Origin: CAITNM01 sp037138055
Lineage (GTDB): Bacteria > Pseudomonadota > Alphaproteobacteria > Paracaedibacterales > CAITNM01
DNA: 64,000 bases
Direction: 5' to 3'
Assembly: GCA_037138055.1 (NCBI GenBank)
Contig: JBAXJB010000004.1
Location: 1-64,000 of the forward strand
Shown: piece after piece, positions 15,465-24,087 of the stretch
How positions within the stretch are numbered: the first letter of the stretch is position 1
Layout: every line of letters begins with the position of its first letter
The notes under the pieces: generated by a model
What the model was told of the DNA's origin: nothing
Seen by the model: only the letters and a program-made list of their open reading frames with translations
Databases searched by the model: none
Translations under genes and position numbers: made by a program

Positions 15465-15968
15465 ATGCAAAAAGTAATAATATTTTTAATGGTATCAATT
15501 CACGTAACTTTTTCTAGTTTAATGAGTTCAGTCTACATAGCTGAAGATTTCACGTTTACAGAATCAGATCGCTTTGCACTAAGAAAAGCCTACAGAGATA
15601 CAGAAAATGATAAAATATCGTTTAGAGGACCAAAAATAAATCGACAAGATTTTTATGGAAAAACAGTTTTATATTCTGCTTGCGAATTTGGCAGAACCAG
15701 CGTTGCGCTATTTCTTTTAAAGGAATTTAATGCTGACATTAACATACTGGCTGACAATGGGCTAACGCCATTACTTGTTGCGTGTTTTAAAGGCCATATT
15801 GATGTTGTAAAACTACTTTTGTGTTGGAAAGTTGATTTCATAGAAGACGCCATGCATATAGCAAAAAAGAGAAAATATTCAAAAATACTATCTCTTTTAA
15901 CAAATGAAGATGAATTAAATGATCGCGGAAAAACGTCCCCCAAATCTGTATTGGAAGTCATAAGCTAG
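15465..15968 (+). CDS. Exported ankyrin-repeat protein
   Basis: 167 aa. A hydrophobic leader (about 1-20) suggests export. Two recognisable ankyrin repeats follow: about 64-95 (GKTVLYSACEFGRTSVALFL, then LLKEFNADIN) and about 97-127 (GLTPLLVACFKGHIDVVKLL). A third degenerate helix pair precedes the polar tail. Ankyrin repeats are protein-binding scaffolds, and exported ones are typical of intracellular symbionts and pathogens. AAGGT about 8 bases before the ATG is a usable ribosome site. The 3' end overlaps the convergent amidase gene by 11 bases. The host partner is unknown. Confidence 0.82.
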   Translation: MQKVIIFLMVSIHVTFSSLMSSVYIAEDFTFTESDRFALRKAYRDTENDKISFRGPKINRQDFYGKTVLYSACEFGRTSVALFLLKEFNADINILADNGLTPLLVACFKGHIDVVKLLLCWKVDFIEDAMHIAKKRKYSKILSLLTNEDELNDRGKTSPKSVLEVIS

Positions 15969-16461
15969 TATCACCGGTTCTAATTTTTTCCCAAGGGAAA
16001 GCTGGTCCAGGATCAGTTTTTCGCCCTGGGGCAATATCTTCATGGCCAATAATACGATTAAGCGGAATAGGATGTTTTGCCATTAGCTGAGCTAATAATT
16101 CTTTTAAAGCATTAATCTGAGCATCAGGAAAAATTGGCCATTCGCCGGTTAAAGCATAACCAGCAAGGTAGCCTCCATTTTGAAGTTCAATGCCTATGGA
16201 AAAATGGTTCACATTATCTTGACCTTCCCAGGAACTGGGGCCCGCATGCCATGCGCGTTTTTCATCATCAACCAATTGATAAATCGTACCGTCTTCATCG
16301 ATAGCATAATGACTGCTAACCTCACGTTTAGGATCAGTTAGAATTTGCAGAGCTTCTTCCATAGTTGCTACATCTGTATAGTGCAACACTACACAGTCTA
16401 TTTTTGCACCATCGGGACGATCATTAAAATTAGGCGAAGGATAGGGAATAATTTTCAGCAT
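15958..16461 (-). CDS. N-acetylmuramoyl-L-alanine amidase (AmpD/AmiD type)
   Basis: Zinc amidase (Amidase_2 fold) that cuts the MurNAc-L-Ala bond, for peptidoglycan recycling or turnover. 167 aa from the ATG at 16461, preferred over the upstream ATG at 16512. The preferred start has GGAAAA in front and gives the family N-terminus (IIPYPSPNFNDRP). Zinc ligands are His27 (VVLHYTD) and the His and Asp of GHEDIAPGRKTDPG. Substrate motifs WHAG and SIGIELQN are intact. There is no signal peptide, which favours a cytoplasmic AmpD-like recycling role. Confidence 0.88.
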   Translation of the reverse strand: MLKIIPYPSPNFNDRPDGAKIDCVVLHYTDVATMEEALQILTDPKREVSSHYAIDEDGTIYQLVDDEKRAWHAGPSSWEGQDNVNHFSIGIELQNGGYLAGYALTGEWPIFPDAQINALKELLAQLMAKHPIPLNRIIGHEDIAPGRKTDPGPAFPWEKIRTGDTSL

Positions 16462-16531
16462 CAATTTTTCCGTTGTTCTTTTATACACAAATGCGGCACA
16501 ATGGGCTCGCATGTTTATTTAGAGGTATTTT

Positions 16532-17353
16532 ATGATTTTCGTCAAAGTTTTATGGTCATTGTTAATAAACCTTGATCTTATTGTTATTACACTGCTTGTA
16601 TTTGGAACGATGCGTAAGTTGTGTAATAAAACTTGTTCTATGCAAAAACCTGTAATGAGCGCCGCAGCAATTTTGCTAATATTCATGATGGGTGATTTTC
16701 CATTTAGTGGACGTTATATTTTAAGGCACCTAGAAGAAAAAATTCCAGTTACTCAGCTTCCGCGCAATGTTCACGGCATAGTGATTACTGGTGGTTCTTT
16801 ATGCTTATTTGAAACAGAAGTTAGTGGTTCAGCTGTTTATCATAAAACAGCAGGAAGACTTTTTGACGCTTTAAAAGTGTCCCATTCACATCCATATGCA
16901 GAAATTGTTTTTGCTGGTTCAAAATTAGAAAGCGATGAATTTCTAAAGCTCGCGACTTCTCTTGGGGTTTCTCATAAAAGAATTAAGACCGTCAGTAATG
17001 AAAAATTAAGTTCTTTGGAAGCTGTAGCGGAAGAAGCATCAAAACTTATAGGCAATACAAAACATAAAAAATGGCTATTGATAACATCTGCTTACTTAAT
17101 GCCACGCACATTAAATATATTCCAATCACACAACTGTGAATTAACTCCCTTCCCTGTTGATTTTCACACGATTGGTCATGCCCATGATAAAAAACCTGCT
17201 GGCTACTTAACAAGACTAGCTATGAGTTTTCAAGACCGTTTAGGGTTCGTTGCTTGGAACATTGCATGGAGAGAAATAGCCGGACTATGCAACCTGCGAT
17301 TAAGCGGAAAAACAAAAACCTTATTCCCAAAAATTGATGCACCCAAAGTATAA
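16532..17353 (+). CDS. DUF218/YdcF-family membrane protein
   Basis: 273 aa. One or two N-terminal hydrophobic segments (about 5-30 and 42-57) are followed by a DUF218 domain: IVITGG at about 83-88, then the SLEAVAEEA and LLITSAYLMPRTLNIF region with the conserved S/T-x-x-x-x-x-R. Relatives such as ElyC/SanA act in cell-envelope integrity, but the biochemical activity is not settled. GAGG lies 7-10 bases before the ATG. It overlaps the EamA gene. A second DUF218 gene in this window (42827) is not closely similar. Confidence 0.8.
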   Translation: MIFVKVLWSLLINLDLIVITLLVFGTMRKLCNKTCSMQKPVMSAAAILLIFMMGDFPFSGRYILRHLEEKIPVTQLPRNVHGIVITGGSLCLFETEVSGSAVYHKTAGRLFDALKVSHSHPYAEIVFAGSKLESDEFLKLATSLGVSHKRIKTVSNEKLSSLEAVAEEASKLIGNTKHKKWLLITSAYLMPRTLNIFQSHNCELTPFPVDFHTIGHAHDKKPAGYLTRLAMSFQDRLGFVAWNIAWREIAGLCNLRLSGKTKTLFPKIDAPKV

Positions 17354-18191
17354 GGGTTTACTGTGGATATTGGGGTGGTGTGTAACCTTTACTTGCGGGG
17401 TAACCACCTCAAAATTTTTGAGTGGCAGCACAAATAATTTTACATTATTTTGTGTGCGCTACCTTTTTGGCATGTTGTTTTTTTTACCTGTTTTTTTGCC
17501 GAAATTATCAAGCCTCAACAAGTTACAAGCTTCCGTATGGTTACATATAACTAGGGCTTTGTGTATTGGAGCATCAACACTTTTAACCTATCAGACTTAC
17601 CGTAATCTTCCATTAGCAATCGCAACTAGCGTAGGCTTTACAGGACCGTTGCTAGCATCATCTTTTGGTATGTTATTTTTAAAAGAAAAGCTTAGTCAGC
17701 CTAAAATATTGGCGCTTGTTTTGGGGTACTTAGGTGTGCTGTTCATTGTGCAACCAAGGTATATAAATTTAGATATGCACTATATATTTACGGGGTTGGG
17801 CGCTTGTATTTTAGCGAGCTCTGCAAATACACTAGCCAGAAAACTTAGCAACAAAGATTCAGCAATCTTAATTATGCTTACATCCACTCTTATTTTGGGT
17901 AGCATTGCATTTGTTGGCTTTTGTATATCGAATGAACCAATTCACAACGCAGATTTACTGTTATTAATTGCCGTTGGTATATTTGGTTCGCTTTCACAAT
18001 TTGCTTATATCAAAGCGGTAAGTTTTGCTGAAGTCAGTTTTATATCACCCTTTGAATACACCAGGCTTTTATTGGCTGTTCCTGTTGGGTATTTTGTGTT
18101 TGGAGAGTCAGTGAATCTTGGGCAGGCATTTGGAATGCTGCTGATTGTTGCAGGTTGCTTATACCTTTCTGGTAAGAAAGTCGCTAACTAA
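17337..18191 (+). CDS. EamA/DMT-family permease
   Basis: Inner-membrane drug/metabolite transporter, about 284 aa, ten hydrophobic segments made of two EamA repeats. The typical SVGFTGPLLASSFGMLFLKE end of repeat 1 and the FEYTRLLLAVPVGYFVFGE region of repeat 2 are visible. The ATG at 17337 is preferred over the TTG three bases earlier. It overlaps the DUF218 gene by 17 bases, so they are likely co-transcribed. The substrate cannot be told; S-adenosylmethionine, amino acids or nucleotide-sugar-like compounds are all known for the family. Confidence 0.85.
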   Translation: MHPKYKGLLWILGWCVTFTCGVTTSKFLSGSTNNFTLFCVRYLFGMLFFLPVFLPKLSSLNKLQASVWLHITRALCIGASTLLTYQTYRNLPLAIATSVGFTGPLLASSFGMLFLKEKLSQPKILALVLGYLGVLFIVQPRYINLDMHYIFTGLGACILASSANTLARKLSNKDSAILIMLTSTLILGSIAFVGFCISNEPIHNADLLLLIAVGIFGSLSQFAYIKAVSFAEVSFISPFEYTRLLLAVPVGYFVFGESVNLGQAFGMLLIVAGCLYLSGKKVAN

Positions 18192-19056
18192 TAGATTTAG
18201 CTTTCTTGCAGCTTTGCACAATGTAAACCCCACCCAAAATAATAATCACCCCAATGTACTGTGCTATGGTAATTTTTTCCTGTAAAAAGAGAATACCAAG
18301 AATAATGGTGACAATGGGTTCAAACACAGAAAGGATAGACGCTTTTGTGCTGTTAATAGTACGCATAGCTACGTACACCAGATAAATAGGTAATACAGTT
18401 GCAAGAATTGCTAACCCGCTGATGTTCCCAATAACCCAAGCTGTAGTTGGTATGTACACAGAGCCTTTGTAGGCTATAAGTAAAGCAAAAACTAAAAAGT
18501 TACCCAAACAAATGCAAAAGGTACCACTTACTACTGACAAGCTTTTAATGGCACGCTGAGAAGAATAAAAATACACACCGAAAGCAAAAGCACAAAAAAG
18601 CCCCCAACCAATTCCTTCTAGGCTTAAGTGCCAATTGCTAGGATCACTTAAGAAAAGAACTCCCACCAATACAATAGCCAGGCCTTTTAAAATAACGGAA
18701 CTTGGTGGATTTTTGCCGTGCAACCAGTCAAGTAGCACTACAAAAATAGGGTAGCAGTAGAATAGAACCATGGCCAACCCGCTGCCAATATACTTAATAG
18801 CAAAAAAATAAAAGCTAGTGGCACTTGCATAAAAAATAGAAGAAATACCTATAGTCAGCAGACCTTTTTTGGAAATAACGTCCTTCCAATGTTGCTTAGT
18901 ATTTAAAAAAGGCAGCAGCACAACAACCGACAAAAGAAAACGCCAAAATAGGAATTCGTTGATTTCAAGCCCTGCTTGAAGCAAATAGACGCCAAATAAT
19001 CCTAAGCTTCCGTAAAGAGCCCCAGACAAAATTGCCATCCACGTTCCTAAATTCAT
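18184..19056 (-). CDS. EamA/DMT-family permease
   Basis: Second ten-segment DMT permease, 290 aa, convergent with and overlapping the previous gene by 8 bases. It begins MNLGTWMAILSGALYGSLGL, the typical EamA first helix. Repeat 2 ends with SILSVFEPIVTIILGILFLQ. It is sequence-divergent from its neighbour, so it is not a recent tandem duplicate. Substrate unknown. Confidence 0.85.
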   Translation of the reverse strand: MNLGTWMAILSGALYGSLGLFGVYLLQAGLEINEFLFWRFLLSVVVLLPFLNTKQHWKDVISKKGLLTIGISSIFYASATSFYFFAIKYIGSGLAMVLFYCYPIFVVLLDWLHGKNPPSSVILKGLAIVLVGVLFLSDPSNWHLSLEGIGWGLFCAFAFGVYFYSSQRAIKSLSVVSGTFCICLGNFLVFALLIAYKGSVYIPTTAWVIGNISGLAILATVLPIYLVYVAMRTINSTKASILSVFEPIVTIILGILFLQEKITIAQYIGVIIILGGVYIVQSCKKAKSIS

Positions 19057-19178
19057 ATTAAGTCATTCTTACAGTAATGGGTTATATAACAAGTCTATAT
19101 TGAACAGAAACAGAAAGCACGCAGTTTTATGCACTATTTTAAAAATACCTACTTTGTCTTGCTTTATAATTTAATTAC

Positions 19179-19207
19179 TTGACAATTTAGATATGAAACA
19201 CTATATA
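19179..19207 (+). promoter_or_regulatory. Sigma-70 promoter for the 651-aa exported protein
   Basis: Consensus TTGACA (19179-19184), 17-base spacer, TATATA (19202-19207), about 37 bases before the ATG at 19244. An overlapping TATAAC at 19204 is an alternative -10. Confidence 0.65.
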
Positions 19208-19243
19208 ACGTTCATCATCAAAACACACTATTAAGGAAATCAA

Positions 19244-21199
19244 ATGAAAAAATCGAAAATATTAGCATTGGCTTTGTGCCTTACTTGTTTACCAGTACAT
19301 GGAGCTGCAACTGGAGAGGCTGGCACAGAAAGTGTAGACTTAGCAGCAGTTGGTATGGCTCCTCACTTTAGAGTGTTTAATGATACTGACGCAGAACTAG
19401 CAGCTGTATACCCCGGCACAATGACAGGCTGGAATAAAGTTGATGTTGAAGGCATTGATATTATTTCTGTAGTCCGCAAAATTGAAGCTGATTGGAAATC
19501 TGCCACTGGAGAAGAAATACTAGCTTTACGTTCTTTCTATTTTAACAAGTTTTTTAATTTCATGGATGGTTTAAAAGAAAGAAGAGAAGATACAATAGAC
19601 ATGGCTTTGTGGAATGACATACGCCAAGAAGCAGCTACAGCCGAAGCGGGTGGCGTAGGCGAACTTCAATGGCATTTAGTAGAAGTTATGTTCATGCGTG
19701 GTTTATTATTAGCATCAGGCGGTGGAAGCCCAGAAGCACAAGACTTATTAAGCACAGTTCCTGATATGAAATTATTTTTTGGTGCACTAGCTGATACACC
19801 AGCACACCTAAGAATACCTGGTCAACCAGTGGTACCTGCATGGCAGCATTCTTCTGTGGCTTGCATTATAAACAGTACTGATGATGAAGCCAGAGGCCAG
19901 GATGTACATAAACCAAGACTACAGCCGCATCCACTAGACTGGGACACAGTAAAACCTATCAGCAAAGAAGCTAAGCGTCTTGGATTACACAAAGAAGTTT
20001 ATTTACCAATGGTAGATGCTGGTAAAATTGGCATTACAACTCTGGTAAAAATGTGGTTGCACCAAATTTTCGGCGTACCCTTAACGTATGGCGAATACAC
20101 TGCCCATGGCATTAATTTAGGTTCAGCTGTTGGCGCAATGCACGACGAAGCACATGGTATTGTTGATAACCGCAGAAGAGAAGTAAAACAAGCAATAATA
20201 AGCTTGTTGAATGCAGCAAGTGCTGCTGGTAAAAACCCAAGAGCTGAAGCTTTACCACTTGCAACTAGGCACATGGTTTCTCGTTTTAATGCGCTTAACC
20301 AAACATTATTAGCATATGTAGAAGCTAAAGAACGTAGAGCTGTAGAAGCCTTAAGCGCTGCAAAAGCATTGGCACCAGATGATGCTGATAATGCTGAGCG
20401 TAGAGAAGCTGAAAAAATTGCACGTAGACAATATAACACTGGTATTACAGCGTTATTCCAAGCATTGCATGAAGCATATGCAATGAAAGCAAATGTACTT
20501 GAAGCACCAACCCTTGAAAAGGCAATCACGCGCTTGTGTGCAAACGCTACAAGTGGAGAAACTTCAGAGAAATTTAATGAATTAGAGACTTTCTTCAATC
20601 CACGCTCTGATTTAACTAATGAAGAAATTTTTGCAAGAATAGAAACACGTTCTTTAGCATCAGTTGGCGTTCATGTTTATGGAGCAATTGTACCAACGAC
20701 AATTGCTGAATATGCAGCGCAAGGTAAAGTCTTTATGGACACGTTGCAAGTAAACCGTGGAGCAGTATACACAGAAATACTTTTTGATGTGTTTGGCGGA
20801 AAACGCGTAAAAATACAAGTGCCAACGACACACTATTTGGTAAACACTGCAAAAGATGAAAATGCCGTACTAAGTTTAGTTGGGCAAAAGGTATCTGAAG
20901 CTAATGTGCCAACCAATGAACAAAGACAAGACTTGCGGGAAGCAGATGAAACAATCAAAAAAGTAGCTTTAAAGCGAATAGAACGTTGGTTAACAGAAGT
21001 TGAAGCACGCACAAACACTTTAGTTTCTGGCTTAACCGCTGATGTGTTAGCTCATGTTCCTGCTGAAGCGATGGCTGCTTACAATCAACTAGTAGCAGCC
21101 CAAAATGATGAATGGACAAGATTTATGCCATCAGTAGCGTTGATCCCATGGGTTGCACCAGCACCAGAGGTTGCACCAGCAGTTACAGAAACTGCCTAG
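19244..21199 (+). CDS. Exported protein of unknown function with HDxxH motif
   Basis: 651 aa, signal peptide 1-20 (ending VHGA region). It has a strong promoter at 19179, ribosome site AAGGAAA and a strong terminator at 21247, so it is a monocistronic and probably highly expressed gene. The conserved-looking core around residues 235-310 includes HPLDWDT, GLHKEVYLPMVDAGKIGITT, TAHG (His288) and MHDEAHGIVD (His300, Asp301, His304, Asp308). The spacing H-D-x-x-H-x3-D could bind metal. The second half is Ala/Glu-rich helical, with two coiled-coil-like stretches. No known family was recognised. It may be a secreted enzyme or effector; this is inference. Confidence 0.82.
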   Translation: MKKSKILALALCLTCLPVHGAATGEAGTESVDLAAVGMAPHFRVFNDTDAELAAVYPGTMTGWNKVDVEGIDIISVVRKIEADWKSATGEEILALRSFYFNKFFNFMDGLKERREDTIDMALWNDIRQEAATAEAGGVGELQWHLVEVMFMRGLLLASGGGSPEAQDLLSTVPDMKLFFGALADTPAHLRIPGQPVVPAWQHSSVACIINSTDDEARGQDVHKPRLQPHPLDWDTVKPISKEAKRLGLHKEVYLPMVDAGKIGITTLVKMWLHQIFGVPLTYGEYTAHGINLGSAVGAMHDEAHGIVDNRRREVKQAIISLLNAASAAGKNPRAEALPLATRHMVSRFNALNQTLLAYVEAKERRAVEALSAAKALAPDDADNAERREAEKIARRQYNTGITALFQALHEAYAMKANVLEAPTLEKAITRLCANATSGETSEKFNELETFFNPRSDLTNEEIFARIETRSLASVGVHVYGAIVPTTIAEYAAQGKVFMDTLQVNRGAVYTEILFDVFGGKRVKIQVPTTHYLVNTAKDENAVLSLVGQKVSEANVPTNEQRQDLREADETIKKVALKRIERWLTEVEARTNTLVSGLTADVLAHVPAEAMAAYNQLVAAQNDEWTRFMPSVALIPWVAPAPEVAPAVTETA

Positions 21200-21246
21200 T
21201 ACTATGGAGCACCTAGCTAACCGTAAAAATTAGGTAGAATTAAATC

Positions 21247-21275
21247 AGGAGCAACTTTTGGTTGCTCCTTTTTTT
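21247..21275 (+). terminator. Rho-independent terminator
   Basis: AGGAGCAAC (21247-21255), loop TTTTG, GTTGCTCCT (21261-21269), followed by a run of T to 21275. It ends transcription of the 651-aa protein gene, just before the convergent Nudix gene. Confidence 0.92.
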
Positions 21276-21279
21276 ACAA

Positions 21280-22155
21280 CTAATCGACAGAACTAAAGTG
21301 CTGATAAGCTTTTTTGTTATTGTTTATAGCAGCTCCGTTTTCACAATCTTTAAATTCATTTTTCAAAAACCGTTGCCAAAATGGGCTAAATGGTTTTTCA
21401 AAAATTTTGACACCTTCTTTTAATAAATTGGATACTGGAACCCAAGTACATTCACTGACTTCTTTACCATCAACCTTTGGTGTGCCTTCAAATTCGTCAC
21501 ACACATAAAGAAATTCCACCAAAGATTTTTTATCAGGTCGAACTGTATGAGCAACAGCTACAAGCTTTAGTTTGTCTTTATTTAATGTAATGCTGACTTC
21601 TTCACGGGTTTCCCGAATTACTGTTTCCTCGGGTGACTCTCCCTTTTCTGAAATTCCACCAATAATATTTGCTATAGTTTTTTGTTGTTCATTTATTATT
21701 AAAATTTCCTTCGCACCTGTTTCGGGGTTATTTCGCAGCAAATATACAGCAGCTGCAGTGTATGCGTAGTTAAGTTCTGGGATATTTCGGCCATTCGCAT
21801 AAAGATACGTTAAAGTTTTTAATGTCGTGTCTGATTCACAAAATTTAAGACCAATATTTTCTAGCTTAGTAGAAAAATCCCCATGATTAACTGGGATTTT
21901 CACATATAATCCATAGTTCTTGTAAGATTTTTGCATTTCTGCCATGACTCTTTTTAGCTGATTAACAGCTCCATTTGATGGAGTTTTAAGCGTTATAACA
22001 ATGTTTTTATATGAATCTATTTTATGATCAAGGCCATTTAATTTAGTGTTTAAAGAAGCAGGAACTATTACCTGTGCCTGAACATCTGCGGCTTCTATTT
22101 CTAGAAGTACCGATAATGCAACGAATAAGAACTGCAAGTTTTTTAAAAAGAACAT
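21280..22155 (-). CDS. Exported Nudix hydrolase
   Basis: 291 aa with an N-terminal signal peptide (about 1-22). An N-terminal domain of unknown type is followed by a Nudix fold. The Nudix box is complete at residues 167-189: G-x5-E173-x7-R181-E182-x-x-E185-E186, so metal-dependent hydrolysis of a nucleoside diphosphate linked compound is plausible. Export is unusual, since most Nudix enzymes are cytosolic. It is the closest relative of the neighbouring gene at 22233, in tandem on the same strand. Substrate unknown; if delivered into a host it might act on host NDP-derivatives. Confidence 0.85.
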   Translation of the reverse strand: MFFLKNLQFLFVALSVLLEIEAADVQAQVIVPASLNTKLNGLDHKIDSYKNIVITLKTPSNGAVNQLKRVMAEMQKSYKNYGLYVKIPVNHGDFSTKLENIGLKFCESDTTLKTLTYLYANGRNIPELNYAYTAAAVYLLRNNPETGAKEILIINEQQKTIANIIGGISEKGESPEETVIRETREEVSITLNKDKLKLVAVAHTVRPDKKSLVEFLYVCDEFEGTPKVDGKEVSECTWVPVSNLLKEGVKIFEKPFSPFWQRFLKNEFKDCENGAAINNNKKAYQHFSSVD

Positions 22156-22232
22156 TGGGAACGAAAAGTTAAGTAACTAACAACGTTGTAAGTTATATTT
22201 TTTTGATAAACAAGTCCCTGATTTATGATTGA

Positions 22233-23147
22233 TTATCCTTCAATAAAACTAAAGCGTTGATACGCTTGTTTGTTTCTATTGATAGCTGCACCTTTTTCTA
22301 AGTCTTTAAACTCCCCCTTTAAAAGCTTTTGCCAAATGGGACTGAAAGGTTTTGCAAAAATTTTGACACCGCTTTTTAGTAATTCTGAAAGTGGGGCCCA
22401 TGTATATTGACGAGCTTCAATTCCATCAGCGATTGGCTGACCTTGAAATTCATCGCAGGTATAGAGAAATTCAACGTAGGATTTTTTATCAGCCCTGACT
22501 GTATGACATACGGCTACTAACTTTAATTTAGATTTATTTAAGTCAACACTTACTTCTGCACGAGCACATCTAACTACAGCATCTTCCGGTGATTCCCCCT
22601 TTTTCAAACAGCCACCTACAAGATTAGATATAGTTTTTTGGGGTTCATTAATAACTAAAGCTTCTTTAGCACCGTTTGGATTAGTCCGTAATAGACACAC
22701 TGCTACCACTGAATAAGCATAATTTATATCAGGAATACTGCGCCCATTGGCATAAAGGTAGGTTAAAGTTTTAGCATCGCTATTTAATTCGTACAATCGT
22801 AACCCCAACTTTTCTAACTTTGCTGAAAACTCCCCTGCACTAACTGGAATATGAACGTATAAACCATAGTTTCTGTATGTTACGCCCATTTCTGTGATTA
22901 TCGTTTGAAGAGAAGAAATATTTCCCGATGTAGGCTCATCAAGCGTTATCACAATATTTTTGTAAGCATCTAGTGTGTATACGTATTTTTCTTTTTCTAA
23001 CAAAGTCATTAAGTGATCAGGAATAACAGTTTGCACCTGAACTTCAGACGCTTCTCCTTCCAAAACTTTTATTGCTTCAGCGGCCTCTATTTTGAATAAA
23101 AAGGAAATAATAATGAATAAGAGAGGGCAATTTCTCAAAAAAGTCAT
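22233..23147 (-). CDS. Exported Nudix-fold protein with degenerate catalytic box
   Basis: 304 aa from the ATG at 23147, chosen because MTFLRNCPLL aligns with the start and leader of the tandem paralogue; an ATG at 23177 would add 10 residues. It is collinear with the paralogue throughout (NYAYS.VAV.LLR, KTISNLVGG, FSPIWQK). The Nudix box keeps the first Glu, the Arg and the last Glu, but the key RE pair reads RC and the EE pair reads AE. Two metal ligands are therefore lost. It is probably a catalytically dead or altered duplicate kept for binding. It diverges from ctaC. Confidence 0.82.
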   Translation of the reverse strand: MTFLRNCPLLFIIISFLFKIEAAEAIKVLEGEASEVQVQTVIPDHLMTLLEKEKYVYTLDAYKNIVITLDEPTSGNISSLQTIITEMGVTYRNYGLYVHIPVSAGEFSAKLEKLGLRLYELNSDAKTLTYLYANGRSIPDINYAYSVVAVCLLRTNPNGAKEALVINEPQKTISNLVGGCLKKGESPEDAVVRCARAEVSVDLNKSKLKLVAVCHTVRADKKSYVEFLYTCDEFQGQPIADGIEARQYTWAPLSELLKSGVKIFAKPFSPIWQKLLKGEFKDLEKGAAINRNKQAYQRFSFIEG

Positions 23148-23271
23148 AAATTTTAATAAAATCAGACAATAATGCATGCTAACTTAGCCTCTAAAACATT
23201 TCAACGGCTTTTCGAACAAGAGTTTTTTGTGTAATGATTTAACGCAAGTATAACTATTTTAAAAACGAGAA

Positions 23272-24087
23272 ATGGCACAACCATCTGGTCAACCCTTACC
23301 TTGGCAATTGAATTTTCAAGATGCGGCATCTCCAGTAATGGAAGGCTTACATGATATGCATAACCTGTTACTGTATGTCATAACAGGAATTGCCGTAGTA
23401 GTTTTTTTACTTCTCGCTTATATATTTTACAAGTTTCATCACAGACGACACCCTACCCCCATTGCATTTACCCATAACACAACTCTTGAAGTACTTTGGA
23501 CAATAATACCCATAATTATTTTGATTATAATTGGTATTCCATCTGTTAGATTGCTGCACAAAATGGAAGCGCCGATCAATGCTGAGATGACCATTAAAGC
23601 TGTTGGGCACCAATGGTATTGGAGTTATGAATACCCAGATGCCAAAAACGAAGGACAACACTTTGAATTCGATAGCTACATGATTGAAGAAAAAGACCTA
23701 AAACCTGGGCAATTGAGGTTGCTAGATGTTGATAACCCAATGGTTGTACCTATTGATACAACTATTCGTGTGCTTATTACAGCAGCTGATGTGCTACATA
23801 GCTTTGCAGTGCCTTCCCTTGGAATTAAGCGAGATGCAGTTCCGGGACGTGTTAACGAAACCTGGTTTAGTATTAAAAAACCTGGTACGTATTATGGCCA
23901 GTGTTCTGAGTTATGCGGCGCAAAACATGGGTTCATGCCGATTGCCGTAAAAGCCGTTTCAAAGGAAGACTATCAGGAATGGTTAAAATCAAAAACAATG
24001 CCTGAAACCAAGCCAAAGGAATTGCTGAACCACCAAGAAAACTCGAAAAAGGGCCACGTGATTACAAGACATAAGGAAAACGCATGA
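23272..24087 (+). CDS. ctaC: Cytochrome c oxidase subunit II
   Basis: Carries the CuA centre that accepts electrons from cytochrome c. 271 aa. Two TM helices (about 32-53 and 73-95) are followed by a periplasmic cupredoxin domain. All CuA ligands are visible: His176, then C211-S-E213-L-C215-A-K-H219 and Met222, plus the aromatic run QWYWSYEY. Unlike many homologues, no cleavable leader precedes the mature-like N-terminus; an in-frame stop lies just upstream. The C-terminal tail is polar. It overlaps ctaD by four bases. Confidence 0.95.
   Translation: MAQPSGQPLPWQLNFQDAASPVMEGLHDMHNLLLYVITGIAVVVFLLLAYIFYKFHHRRHPTPIAFTHNTTLEVLWTIIPIIILIIIGIPSVRLLHKMEAPINAEMTIKAVGHQWYWSYEYPDAKNEGQHFEFDSYMIEEKDLKPGQLRLLDVDNPMVVPIDTTIRVLITAADVLHSFAVPSLGIKRDAVPGRVNETWFSIKKPGTYYGQCSELCGAKHGFMPIAVKAVSKEDYQEWLKSKTMPETKPKELLNHQENSKKGHVITRHKENA

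Noticed and set aside
19999..20598. 199-codon minus-strand ORF
   Set aside because: It lies antisense to the 651-aa exported protein in its Ala-rich part, where long open frames arise from codon bias. No start signals are present.
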